Shown here: positions 1 to 7,429 of the stretch, piece by piece
Layout: every line of letters starts with the position of its first letter
How positions within the stretch are numbered: position 1 is the first letter of the stretch
Source of the DNA: Alcaligenes sp. SORT26
GTDB taxonomy: Bacteria; Pseudomonadota; Gammaproteobacteria; Burkholderiales; Burkholderiaceae_B
Direction of reading: 5' to 3'
Length of the DNA: 64,000 bases
NCBI RefSeq assembly: GCF_017377875.1
Contig: NZ_CP070975.1
Location: 3,100,001 to 3,164,000, forward strand
Notes under the pieces: generated by a model
The model's input: only the letters and a program-made list of their open reading frames with translations
What the model was told of the DNA's origin: nothing
Database searches by the model: none
Program-made: the position numbers and the translations under genes

Positions 1-335
1 TGTTCGGTGATTTCGGTATCGACGTTAGCGGTGTTGACCTTAACGGAGGCAGGAGCCTCTTTCAGATAGCCGATGGAGCCCAGAAAGCTCTTGTAGGCGG
101 CCATATCGCTGATGGGGCCTGGGTTGGCACCGTGCCATTTGTCCAGTTCCACTTGCAGGCGGTCACGTTCGGCCAGCAAGGCGCGGTTTTTAGGTGCCAG
201 GTCATGGACCAGCTTATCGAAACCAGCCCAGAAGGCTTCGGAGGAGATACCTGTGCCGGGCAGGGCTTCTTGTTCGATGAACTGATGAAGCACCTCGGCG
301 ACTTGCAATCGCTGGCAGGAGATTCGAGTGGTCAT
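1..335 (-). CDS. glcB: Malate synthase G, N-terminal part (cut by window edge)
   Basis: This is the first 111 codons of malate synthase G, which condenses glyoxylate with acetyl-CoA to malate in the glyoxylate/glycolate pathway. The visible protein starts [19 protein letters not shown] and contains the family's N-terminal signature [20 protein letters not shown] followed by [16 protein letters not shown] and an [13 protein letters not shown] stretch, which closely follow the E. coli GlcB N-terminus. The rest of the roughly 720-residue enzyme lies beyond the left edge, so the active site cannot be checked. The ATG at 335 has a plausible AAGGG ribosome site about six bases upstream. Confidence 0.93.
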   Translation of the reverse strand, partial: MTTRISCQRLQVAEVLHQFIEQEALPGTGISSEAFWAGFDKLVHDLAPKNRALLAERDRLQVELDKWHGANPGPISDMAAYKSFLGSIGYLKEAPASVKVNTANVDTEITE

Positions 336-1128
336 GTGTACCCTTGCTGATAGTTAAAAGTGATTCGGTACAGCGGCAGGCCAAAACGGCCTTGTTGGCT
401 GCAATAACCTGGTCAAGAGCACATTCAGAACTTGCTGAATCGCGAGCATAAAGGCCCACGCGGCGCCAGGACACAAATGACATCAGAGGGCGAGCAGATT
501 GCTTGAAGCGAAAATCACTAAAATACGCTAACCCATTGTAAATTAGCCTAAATACAAGCTAATTTGCGCGATGACGAGCTATGTCTCACACGCATGCCGA
601 GCACACTGCCAGGTTGGATAACTTAAATTATGAAGGACTGACGCAAGCTGGATTTAATACAAAAAGTATTAAGACTACATACTTAATGTATTTACTGGTT
701 TTGGGCAAGTCTTATATATGAGGTAGAAGACGTGCCGGGCTTCCGATTGCCATCATAAGCTGCCACATCAGGCATCTGGTGAAATATCGAACAGGCTCGC
801 CAAGCCGCTTGCATAGCGCCATTAGCATAAAAACAGGGCTGCGGAACAGCAGCTTGGGAAAGGACGTGGACGAGGGCCTGGCCCAAAAGTGGAATTTGCC
901 CAAAACCGGGGTAAAGCCGCTGATTCAAATGGTGCTGGTGAGTAAATTCAGTCTCAAAACGACAGATAGTCGTGTCCATTGTGTGGACAGTGGGGCTTGT
1001 GGTTCAGTCAAAAACCAGTCACGACCTTATTGATGGATTTGTCATAGAGCTGTGTAGGAGCCAGAACAATAAACAGCTTATGATGCTGGCAGATCTGCTT
1101 GTCTTTGTTTCCCCTTGGAATACTTGTT
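336..1128. other. Long intergenic region between divergent glcB and amn
   Basis: This stretch of nearly 800 bases holds no gene I can support. The part from about 500 to 720 is clearly more AT-rich than its surroundings and carries two inverted repeats: arms 540-547 and 558-565 (AAATTAGC / GCTAATTT, ten-base spacer) and arms 654-660 and 666-672 (TTAATAC / GTATTAA, five-base loop). The first could be an operator for the glcB promoter; the second could be a hairpin or another site. Overlapping reading frames of 60-95 codons on both strands around 690-1030 have no recognisable family and conflict with one another, so they may be chance or a decayed gene. Confidence 0.5.
540..565. promoter_or_regulatory. 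Perfect 8-bp inverted repeat upstream of glcB, operator candidate
   Basis: AAATTAGC at 540-547 is repeated in reverse complement as GCTAATTT at 558-565 around an AT-rich ten-base spacer. Symmetry, arm length and location about 205 bases upstream of the glcB start suit a dimeric repressor or activator site, but no family consensus is recognised. Confidence 0.3.
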
Positions 1129-2631
1129 ATGTCTGATCCCAGCGGTTTTTCCCGTATCACGTCCACGCCTGAGTTAATCCCATTCAATGGCTATCTGGAC
1201 GCAGGCCAGGCCTTGGAGCAGTTGCGTCATATCTACGATCGCAACACTGCGTTTTTGCGCGACTCCTTTGCCCAGTGTCTGGAAACCGGTTTTCCTCGCG
1301 GGCAGCGCTTCCGAGCCTGCTACCCGGCCGTGCGCTTGCGAGTCGATACGTATCAGGAAGTGGATAGCCGTCTGTCTTATGGGCACGTGGTGGAGCCGGG
1401 TGTGTATATGACCACCGTCACCGCTCCCGGCCTGTATCACGACTACTTGCTGGAGCAGTTGGAACTGCTGTTGCGCAATCACGGTGTGCAGGTAGAAGTG
1501 GGTGAGTCTTCCGTACCTATCCCGCTGCACTTCGCGCTGAACAATGGCGTGCAGTCCACGGTGACAACCGTGCCCGAATCGCCCGGCGATACCCTGCGCG
1601 ATCACTTCGATGTGCCTGATCTGGCGTATATGGACGATGCCATCGTCAACGGAACCTGGGAGCGTGTGCATAACGAGCCCCTGCCGTTGGCACCGTTCAC
1701 GGCACCGCGTATCGACTACTCTTTGCATCGCTTGCAGCACTACAGCGCTACGCGGCCTGAGTATTTCCAGAACTTTGTGCTGTTCACCAATTACCAGTTC
1801 TATGTGGACGAGTTCTGCCAGTGGGCGCGTGAAGTGCTGCAGGCGGACGATCAGGGCTATATCGACTTGGTGGAGCCGGGCAATATCATCACTCCAGCCG
1901 GTGCGAATGCTTCAACAACAGGCTCGCCCCTGGCCCGTGCACCGCAAATGCCCTCTTATCACCTGCGCCGTGCGGATCATTCCGGCATCACGCTGATCAA
2001 TATCGGTGTTGGGCCATCCAACGCCAAAACCATTACCGATCACGTCGCCGTCTTGCGCCCTGCTGCCTGGCTGATGCTGGGCCACTGCGCTGGTTTGCGT
2101 ACGACCCAGCGTTTGGGTGATTACGTGCTGGCACATGGCTATGTGCGTCAGGATCACGTGCTGGATGAGGATTTGCCTACCTGGGTGCCTATTCCTCCTC
2201 TGGCTGAAATCCAGGTGGCTCTGGAGCAGGCTGTGGCCGAGGTGGCTGGCTTGTCGGGTTGGGAGCTGAAACGCATCATGCGTACGGGTACGGTGGCCTC
2301 CATTGATAACCGTAACTGGGAACTGCGTGACCATCACGAGCCGGTACGACGCTTGTCGCAGTCGCGGGCGATTGCGCTGGATATGGAGTCTGCCACGATT
2401 GCAGCCAATGGCTTCCGTTTCCGAGTGCCGTATGGCACCTTGCTGTGCGTGTCGGACAAGCCCTTGCATGGCGAGCTGAAACTGCCAGGCATGGCCAGCG
2501 AGTTCTATGCGCGTCAGGTAGGCCAGCATCTGCACATTGGCATCCGGGCGCTGGAGTTGCTGCGAGAGATGCCTAAGGAACGGCTGCATTCACGCAAGTT
2601 GCGCAGCTTTCTGGAAACGGCGTTTCAATAA
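1129..2631 (+). CDS. amn: AMP nucleosidase
   Basis: The product of 500 residues hydrolyses AMP to adenine and ribose 5-phosphate, a cytoplasmic purine-salvage and AMP-level control step. It has the family's N-terminal domain followed by a nucleoside-phosphorylase-type domain. Diagnostic stretches are VGPSNAKTITDHVAVLRP with GHCAGLRTTQRLGDYVLAH near residues 305-330, and ALDMESATIAANGFRFRVPYG with CVSDKPLHGELKLPG near 420-455, where the Asp of SDKP is the expected catalytic acid. Length is near that of E. coli Amn (484). A TTG start at 1099 is also open, but the ATG at 1129 is chosen because GGAA precedes it and the earlier codons resemble no family member. The gene stands alone and ends before a hairpin terminator. 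Confidence 0.95.
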   Translation: MSDPSGFSRITSTPELIPFNGYLDAGQALEQLRHIYDRNTAFLRDSFAQCLETGFPRGQRFRACYPAVRLRVDTYQEVDSRLSYGHVVEPGVYMTTVTAPGLYHDYLLEQLELLLRNHGVQVEVGESSVPIPLHFALNNGVQSTVTTVPESPGDTLRDHFDVPDLAYMDDAIVNGTWERVHNEPLPLAPFTAPRIDYSLHRLQHYSATRPEYFQNFVLFTNYQFYVDEFCQWAREVLQADDQGYIDLVEPGNIITPAGANASTTGSPLARAPQMPSYHLRRADHSGITLINIGVGPSNAKTITDHVAVLRPAAWLMLGHCAGLRTTQRLGDYVLAHGYVRQDHVLDEDLPTWVPIPPLAEIQVALEQAVAEVAGLSGWELKRIMRTGTVASIDNRNWELRDHHEPVRRLSQSRAIALDMESATIAANGFRFRVPYGTLLCVSDKPLHGELKLPGMASEFYARQVGQHLHIGIRALELLREMPKERLHSRKLRSFLETAFQ

Positions 2632-2717
2632 GATATTGCAGTCGTTGTTAGTGCCTACGCGCCTGGGTGAGTTGTTGGCTCGTAGCACTGACAAACTACT
2701 TTTAGCGGCTTAAGAAT

Positions 2718-2746
2718 AGGCCGTGCTACCAAGTGGAGCACGGCCT
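2718..2746 (+). terminator. Hairpin terminator after amn
   Basis: A perfect ten-base stem, AGGCCGTGCT at 2718-2727 and AGCACGGCCT at 2737-2746, is followed by a T-rich tract. It lies 87 bases after the amn stop and just upstream of the thioesterase gene. Confidence 0.7.
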
Positions 2747-2777
2747 CTTGGTTTCTTTGAGGACAGCAGGCATCGAT

Positions 2778-3236
2778 ATGGTTAAAGCGTTTCAAGACTT
2801 TTATGCCGATAACTTCAGCCACTGCTACGGTTGCGGCAAACATAATCCCGACGGGCATCAGCTAAAGAGCTATTGGGACGGCGACAATACCGTGGCTCGA
2901 TACACCCCCAAGCCGATTTACAGCGGTGGTGTGCCCAATCATGTGTATGGCGGCTTGATTGCGTCCCTGCTGGACTGTCACGGTACGGCGTCTGCGGCGG
3001 CCTTCATTTACCGGGATTTGAATATCGAGATGGGCACCAGCGAGGAGCCGATTCGTTGCGTGACCGCTTCCCTGAAAGTGGAGTTTCGGCGTCCTACTCC
3101 AATGGGGACAGAGCTGACCGTGCAGGGCAAGTTGCGTGAGCTGGATGGGCGCAAGGTCTGGGTAGACCTGTCGCTAAGCGCAAATGGTGAGGTTTGTGCG
3201 ACGGGTGAAATGCTGGCGATACGTTTCAAGGAATAA
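2778..3236 (+). CDS. PaaI-type hotdog-fold thioesterase
   Basis: This 152-residue protein looks like a PaaI/YbdB-type acyl-CoA thioesterase. It has an N-terminal CYGCGKHNPDGHQLK motif (residues about 15-30), common in this subgroup, then the hotdog helix HVYGGLIASLLDCHGTASAAAF near 53-75, whose Asp is a catalytic candidate, and a C-terminal beta-sheet with TASLKVEFRRPTPMGTELTV. The ATG at 2778 is chosen because AGCAGG lies seven bases upstream; upstream in-frame codons overlap the preceding terminator. The substrate cannot be told from sequence, and the gene has no operon partners: amn is separated by a terminator and the next gene converges on it. Confidence 0.85.
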   Translation: MVKAFQDFYADNFSHCYGCGKHNPDGHQLKSYWDGDNTVARYTPKPIYSGGVPNHVYGGLIASLLDCHGTASAAAFIYRDLNIEMGTSEEPIRCVTASLKVEFRRPTPMGTELTVQGKLRELDGRKVWVDLSLSANGEVCATGEMLAIRFKE

Positions 3237-3271
3237 GCGGGTTTTTGGGCTTGTGTGGCAGCCAGACAATT

Positions 3272-3301
3272 AAAAGCCGGGCCCATTCAGGCCCGGCTTT
3301 T
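3272..3301. terminator. Bidirectional terminator between convergent genes
   Basis: AAAAGCCGGGCC at 3272-3283 pairs perfectly with GGCCCGGCTTTT at 3290-3301 across a six-base loop. The A tract on one side and T tract on the other make it usable from both strands, serving the thioesterase gene and the TRAP operon. Confidence 0.9.
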
Positions 3302-3321
3302 AGTCTTGCAAACCCAGCTAG

Positions 3322-4347
3322 TTAGCGGCTGGCTGCAATCGCGTCGCGTGCTTTCTTCACCAGATCTTCGCCTATGGTCTTGGTCCATTTCTCGACCACA
3401 CCGGCGGTGGCTTCGGCAAAGGCGGCATGCTGCTCCGGAGTCAGGGTAGTAACTTTCACACCGTGGCCTTCGATCTCTTTGAGCAAGGAGGGATCTTCAG
3501 CGGTGATGCCGGTACGGGCAATCACGATTTCACGTTTACCAGCTTCCACAGCCGCTTCACGCACAATCTTCTGGTCTTCCTCGCTCCAGGATTTCCACAC
3601 GTCGCGGTTCACCACAAACACCAGTGGGTCGGACACATAGTTCCACAGGGTCAGGTATTGCTGCTGCACGTCGTACAGCTTGGCACCGGCGTAAATGGAC
3701 AGGGGGTTTTCCTGGCCGTCCACGGCTTTATTGGCCAGTGCTGGCTGTGCGTCAGCCCAGCTCATTTGTGTGGGGTTGGCACCCAGGGCGCTGAAGGTGT
3801 CCATGTACAGAGGGGAACCCACCACGCGCAGTTTCAAACCCTTCATGTCTTCAGGTTTGGTGATTTCGTGCTTGGAATTACTGATCTGACGGAAACCGTT
3901 TTCTCCCCAGGCCAGAGGCACCACACCGGCCTTTTCGATGTAGCCAAACAGGTCTTTGCCCACTTCGCCGTTGATCAAAGCATCGGTGGCTTTGGCATCA
4001 GGTTGCAGGAATGGCAGGGAGAACAGGTTCAGTTGCTTGATCTGGGGGGACCAGTTGATGGTGGAGCCCACGGCCATATCAATCATGCCTTGGCGAATGG
4101 CGGTGAATTCGCGTGTCTGGTCGCCTTGCACCAGCGAGGTGCCGGGGTAGATCTTGATATTGATGCGGCCATCAGTGCGCTCGCGCACCAGATCAGACCA
4201 GATCACTGCCCCTTGGCCCCAAGGGAAAGTCGTGCCCACCACGATGGACAGCTTGTACTCGGATTTATAAGCAGCTTGGGCAGCAGGAACCACGGCCAGG
4301 GTGGCGGCTGTACATGCCAGAGTGGCCAGAATGTGACGTAATTTCAT
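3322..4347 (-). CDS. TRAP transporter substrate-binding protein (DctP family), system 1
   Basis: This 341-residue periplasmic protein has a clear Sec signal peptide (MKLRHILATLACTAATLAVVPAAQA). It belongs to the DctP/TeaA family of TRAP binding proteins, shown by GTTFPWGQGAVIWSDLVRERTDGRINIKIYPG near the start, LPFLQPDAKATDALINGEVG, and the specificity helix stretch KGLKLRVVGSPLYMDTFSALGANPTQMSW with DGQENPLSIY. The Arg of KLRV normally forms the salt bridge with a substrate carboxylate, so an organic acid ligand is likely, though which one is unknown. It is the last gene of a Q-M-P operon, 45 bases after the large permease, and ends before a terminator. Confidence 0.92.
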   Translation of the reverse strand: MKLRHILATLACTAATLAVVPAAQAAYKSEYKLSIVVGTTFPWGQGAVIWSDLVRERTDGRINIKIYPGTSLVQGDQTREFTAIRQGMIDMAVGSTINWSPQIKQLNLFSLPFLQPDAKATDALINGEVGKDLFGYIEKAGVVPLAWGENGFRQISNSKHEITKPEDMKGLKLRVVGSPLYMDTFSALGANPTQMSWADAQPALANKAVDGQENPLSIYAGAKLYDVQQQYLTLWNYVSDPLVFVVNRDVWKSWSEEDQKIVREAAVEAGKREIVIARTGITAEDPSLLKEIEGHGVKVTTLTPEQHAAFAEATAGVVEKWTKTIGEDLVKKARDAIAASR

Positions 4348-4392
4348 GGGTCAGGTCTCCCTTTCTATGAGTTGTGTTTCAGTCTTGTGGTT

Positions 4393-5694
4393 TTAGTTAA
4401 AGCCTAGGTAGCGTGGCAGCCACAGGGCAATTTCGGGTTCTGCGATAACGATCAGCATGGTCGCTCCCATACCCAGCAGCAGCCAGCCTACCCAGCGCAG
4501 TGTGCTTTCCATGGGCACGCCTGCGATACGGCAGGACACCATCAGGTTGACGGCCACTGGTGGGGTGAACTGGCCCAGGGCCACGTTCAAGGTCAGCAGC
4601 ACGCCGAACCAGACGGGATGCCAGCCAAAGTTGTAGACGATGGGCATGAAGAGCGGCACGAAGATCAGGAAGATCGAGATGCCGTCCAGGAACATGCCCA
4701 GCACAATCAGCATGACAATCATCAGCGCCAGAATGCCGTACTCGCCCAGACCGGAGTTGATGATGGCATTGGTGACGGGGTCAACAATGCTCAGGGTGGA
4801 CAGAGCCCAGGCAAAAATACCGGCCAGGGCAACCACCATCATGATGACGGCTGATAATTCGGCAGCTTCCCGCAGGATCAGAAAAAGATCGCGAAACTTG
4901 ATGGTGCGATGGATGACCATGCCCACAAACAGGCCATAAAACACGGCCACCACGGCGGCTTCAGTGGGGGTGAACAGACCCAGACGCATACCGCCCAGAA
5001 TGATCACTGGTGCAATCAGGCCCCAGGAGGCTTCGCGCAGGCTGCGCCAGAATGGCGGCCGTGGCAGCTCGGCCTCGGCCATGCCCAGCTTGTGGCGACG
5101 CGAGAGCCAGACGGCTGGAATGATCAGGCCAATACCGGCCAGAATGCCGGGGAACATCCCTGCGGCAAACAGCGCAGGCACGGAGGCTTCGGGCACCAGT
5201 ACCGAGTAAATAATGAAGGCAATCGAAGGCGGAATCAGGATGTCTGTGGCGGCGCCTGCAGCCACAATACTGGCGGCAAAGGGGCTGGGGTAACCGGCGC
5301 GCTTCATGGCACCAATCATGACGGCACCTACCGCAGCCGCGCAGGCTGGCCCCGAGCCGGAAATACCGCCCAGAAACATGGCAACGCCAATGGCGACGAC
5401 CGGCAGCATGCCCGGCCCACGGCCTACCAGGGATACAGCGAAATTCACCAGGCGGCTGGCCACGCCAGAGCGGTCAAAGATGGAGCCCACCAGCACAAAC
5501 ATGGGAATGGCCAGCAAGGGATACTTGGCCAGACCGGCGTAAAAGCTTTGTGGCACGGCCATCAGACCGAACCAGTGGGTATCCAGGTTGGACATCAAGA
5601 TGGCGAAAGCGCCGCCTATGCCCAGGGACACGCCAACAGGTACGCCCACCAACATCAGGGCGATGAAAATGACGAACAACAGGGTCGCAATCAT
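4393..5694 (-). CDS. TRAP transporter large permease (DctM family), system 1
   Basis: The 433-residue inner-membrane protein is the ion-coupled translocation subunit of a TRAP transporter. It is hydrophobic throughout with about twelve membrane segments and shows family signatures: PLLAIPMFVLVGSIFDRSGVA near residue 60, GGISGSGPACAAAVGAVMIGAM near 108, AAGAATDILIPPSIAFIIYSV near 145, and LFTPTEAAVVAVFYGLFVG near 235. Its start overlaps the stop of the small permease gene by four bases, so translation is coupled. Confidence 0.95.
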   Translation of the reverse strand: MIATLLFVIFIALMLVGVPVGVSLGIGGAFAILMSNLDTHWFGLMAVPQSFYAGLAKYPLLAIPMFVLVGSIFDRSGVASRLVNFAVSLVGRGPGMLPVVAIGVAMFLGGISGSGPACAAAVGAVMIGAMKRAGYPSPFAASIVAAGAATDILIPPSIAFIIYSVLVPEASVPALFAAGMFPGILAGIGLIIPAVWLSRRHKLGMAEAELPRPPFWRSLREASWGLIAPVIILGGMRLGLFTPTEAAVVAVFYGLFVGMVIHRTIKFRDLFLILREAAELSAVIMMVVALAGIFAWALSTLSIVDPVTNAIINSGLGEYGILALMIVMLIVLGMFLDGISIFLIFVPLFMPIVYNFGWHPVWFGVLLTLNVALGQFTPPVAVNLMVSCRIAGVPMESTLRWVGWLLLGMGATMLIVIAEPEIALWLPRYLGFN

Positions 5695-6212
5695 GATTTA
5701 GCCTGCCAACGACGTACCCACATGCCCAACAAGCGCAGGCTCAGGGTAGTGGACAGGATGGGCAGCCACATGCTGTACCACCAGGTCGGCACCCCGATCG
5801 ATGGCGAGGTATCGCCCCACTCGAATTCATCCAGGGCCATGCGCCCCGACAGAACGGCCATGCCGATAAAGAACAGCAGGCTCATGCCAATGCCAAACAA
5901 GGCCAGGCGGCGTTGACGACGCTTTGTGCCCGCATCGGCAAAGACTTCAATACGAATGTGCAGGTGGCGCACACAGGCGCTGGCACCAGCATTCATGGTC
6001 AGGACGACCAGCAAGAAGATGGAGATTTCCTCGGTCCAGGCAAAGGAGCTATCGGTCAGATAGCGCACGATCACGTTGGCAAAGGTAATTAAAGCCAGGG
6101 CCGCCATGATCAGGACTGAAGCCCAGTCCTCTATTTGCAAAGGAATACGCAGGCCGGATTCGGCGGGCGAGGCGACGTGATTATCAGGTGTATCTGTAGA
6201 ACTTGAATCCAT
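5691..6212 (-). CDS. TRAP transporter small permease (DctQ family), system 1
   Basis: This is the four-helix DctQ subunit that partners the DctM protein encoded directly downstream with a four-base overlap. Hydrophobic helices start near IEDWASVLIMAALALITFANVIVRY; the typical SFAWTEEISIFLLVVLTMNAGAS motif and HLHIRIEVF follow. The ATG at 6212 gives 173 residues; a TTG at 6233 would add seven residues (MPNLTDL) but has no better ribosome site. The gene opens the operon and is preceded by a 330-base untranslated region with paired elements. Confidence 0.88.
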   Translation of the reverse strand: MDSSSTDTPDNHVASPAESGLRIPLQIEDWASVLIMAALALITFANVIVRYLTDSSFAWTEEISIFLLVVLTMNAGASACVRHLHIRIEVFADAGTKRRQRRLALFGIGMSLLFFIGMAVLSGRMALDEFEWGDTSPSIGVPTWWYSMWLPILSTTLSLRLLGMWVRRWQAKS

Positions 6213-6542
6213 GAGATCTGTCAGATTTGGCAATAAAGCTACATGCTAGCGGTCAAAGACTGGGCTGGCAGTGAGTAATTTCCCCCGGTGCAAAAGCACC
6301 TGCGGGCCGTAGTCGGCCAGGGGAAAGACGGTAGGGATAAGGGCGAGCACACACACAAAGTGGGGGTTTGTGTAGTCGCGTAGCTGATGAGGTGTGAACC
6401 TGGCCCGGCACGGCGAACCGACCTGTGGTGGGGTGTTCGGCCTGGGCTCGGCGGGGGTGTTGCCGGGCCTGTGCGGGCAATTAGCAGGGGTAAACAAACG
6501 GCCCCGGAGGGCCGCTTGAGCTAAGTGCGAGCTGAGGGAAGC
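6213..6542 (-). other. Upstream region of TRAP operon 1 with paired elements
   Basis: No gene is supported here. Near the operon start the sequence can fold into a multi-branch structure: TTTCCCC (6279-6285) pairs with GGGGAAA (6320-6326) and encloses two small hairpins, GGTGC-aaaa-GCACC (6287-6300) and GGCC-gtagtc-GGCC (6305-6318). This could be part of a structured leader of the dctQMP transcript. I recognise no riboswitch class. An 83-codon frame on the same strand (6246-6497) has no recognisable family and is probably chance. Confidence 0.4.
6499..6514 (-). terminator. Terminator of the SET-domain gene
   Basis: CGGCCC at 6499-6504 and GGGCCG at 6509-6514 form a tight hairpin. Read on the reverse strand it is followed by TTTGTTT, as expected for intrinsic termination downstream of the SET gene that stops at 6543. 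Confidence 0.75.
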
Positions 6543-7355
6543 TTACTCTTTTTTACCGCCCTTTTTCTCTTTTTTGCCTTCTTTGTCCTTTTTGGACGCC
6601 TTCTTGTCCTTATTTTTATCTTTGCCTTTATCTTTCTTTTTGGCTTTTTCTTTCTTCTTCTTTTTGTCTTTCTTATCTTTCTTGTCTTTTTCGCTGACGG
6701 ATTCTTTATCGTTGTCAGCGTCTTCGTCTTTATCCTGATCAGACTTATCCTTTGCCGCTGTTTTACTTTCGGCAGCCTTTGAATCAGCGGCTTTTAGTTT
6801 GGACGATACCGGCGCTTTGCGGGCCTGTTCCATTTCGGCATCCAGTTCTGCGGCTACTTCACGCAGCTCTTCCGCAACAACTTGAGAGCGGTCAGGTGGC
6901 AGGGCAATCATGGTGCCACGGCACTGGGGGGCGCCGCACAGGCAGCGATAGTTCTGCTTGAGCTCGTCGGTGATTTCATCGTCAATGACCAGCGAGTAGT
7001 CATACAGCAGCTCTTCCCCGGCAGCGATATTGCGCATGGCCACAATAAACACACGCGAGCCGTCCGCGTTCTCGTGGCCTTCACAGTTGGGGGCACAAGA
7101 ATGATTGATCCAGCGCGAATCATTGCCACCCTGGCCGCCATCGACAATCTTGCCGTTGCTCAATGCAAAGAAGAATGTGTGAAAGGGCTCATCGGGATTA
7201 ACCGGGAAAAGCGCATCAGCCTGTTCGGGCGTGAGCCGTTTACCGGCGTATTGCAGGATGCGAGTTCCTTCTGGAATATCGCGTAGCGCAAACACGCCAT
7301 TGCCATGCAGTTTGGATGGTTTAACGACGTGCCAGGGTTGGCGTTGAGTGACCAT
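6543..7355 (-). CDS. SET-domain protein-lysine methyltransferase with lysine-rich tail
   Basis: The first 150 residues form a complete SET domain: GNGVFALRDIPEGTRI (18-33), WINHSCAPNCEGH (82-94), the AdoMet/catalytic motif AAGEELLYDY (111-120), and a post-SET zinc motif CLCGAPQCRG (138-147) that with the Cys of NHSC gives four zinc ligands. Such proteins transfer methyl groups from AdoMet to protein lysines. Residues 180-270 are a low-complexity charged tail; 29 of the last 50 residues are lysine, resembling histone H1 or Hc1-type DNA-binding tails. The substrate is unknown; a nucleoid protein or the tail itself are possible targets (inference). The gene is single, between its own terminator and the divergent acetolactate synthase gene. 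Confidence 0.9.
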   Translation of the reverse strand: MVTQRQPWHVVKPSKLHGNGVFALRDIPEGTRILQYAGKRLTPEQADALFPVNPDEPFHTFFFALSNGKIVDGGQGGNDSRWINHSCAPNCEGHENADGSRVFIVAMRNIAAGEELLYDYSLVIDDEITDELKQNYRCLCGAPQCRGTMIALPPDRSQVVAEELREVAAELDAEMEQARKAPVSSKLKAADSKAAESKTAAKDKSDQDKDEDADNDKESVSEKDKKDKKDKKKKKEKAKKKDKGKDKNKDKKASKKDKEGKKEKKGGKKE

Positions 7356-7429
7356 GGGGAATCAGCCTGTAAAAGGGGATAAACTGGACGGCGATATCTA
7401 TCTTACAAAACATGCAGGGCTACGCAACC

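Noticed and set aside
692-1033. Overlapping small frames on both strands before amn
   Set aside because: They contradict each other and show no recognisable domain; kept only as a possible decayed gene in the intergenic entry.
6279-6326. Cobalamin riboswitch
   Set aside because: There is no B12-box-like sequence (AGCCAGGAGACC type) and the downstream genes are TRAP permeases, so the class is not supported.
6246-6497. Proline-rich 83-codon frame upstream of dctQ
   Set aside because: No family similarity, no ribosome site, and it overlaps paired elements of the untranslated region.
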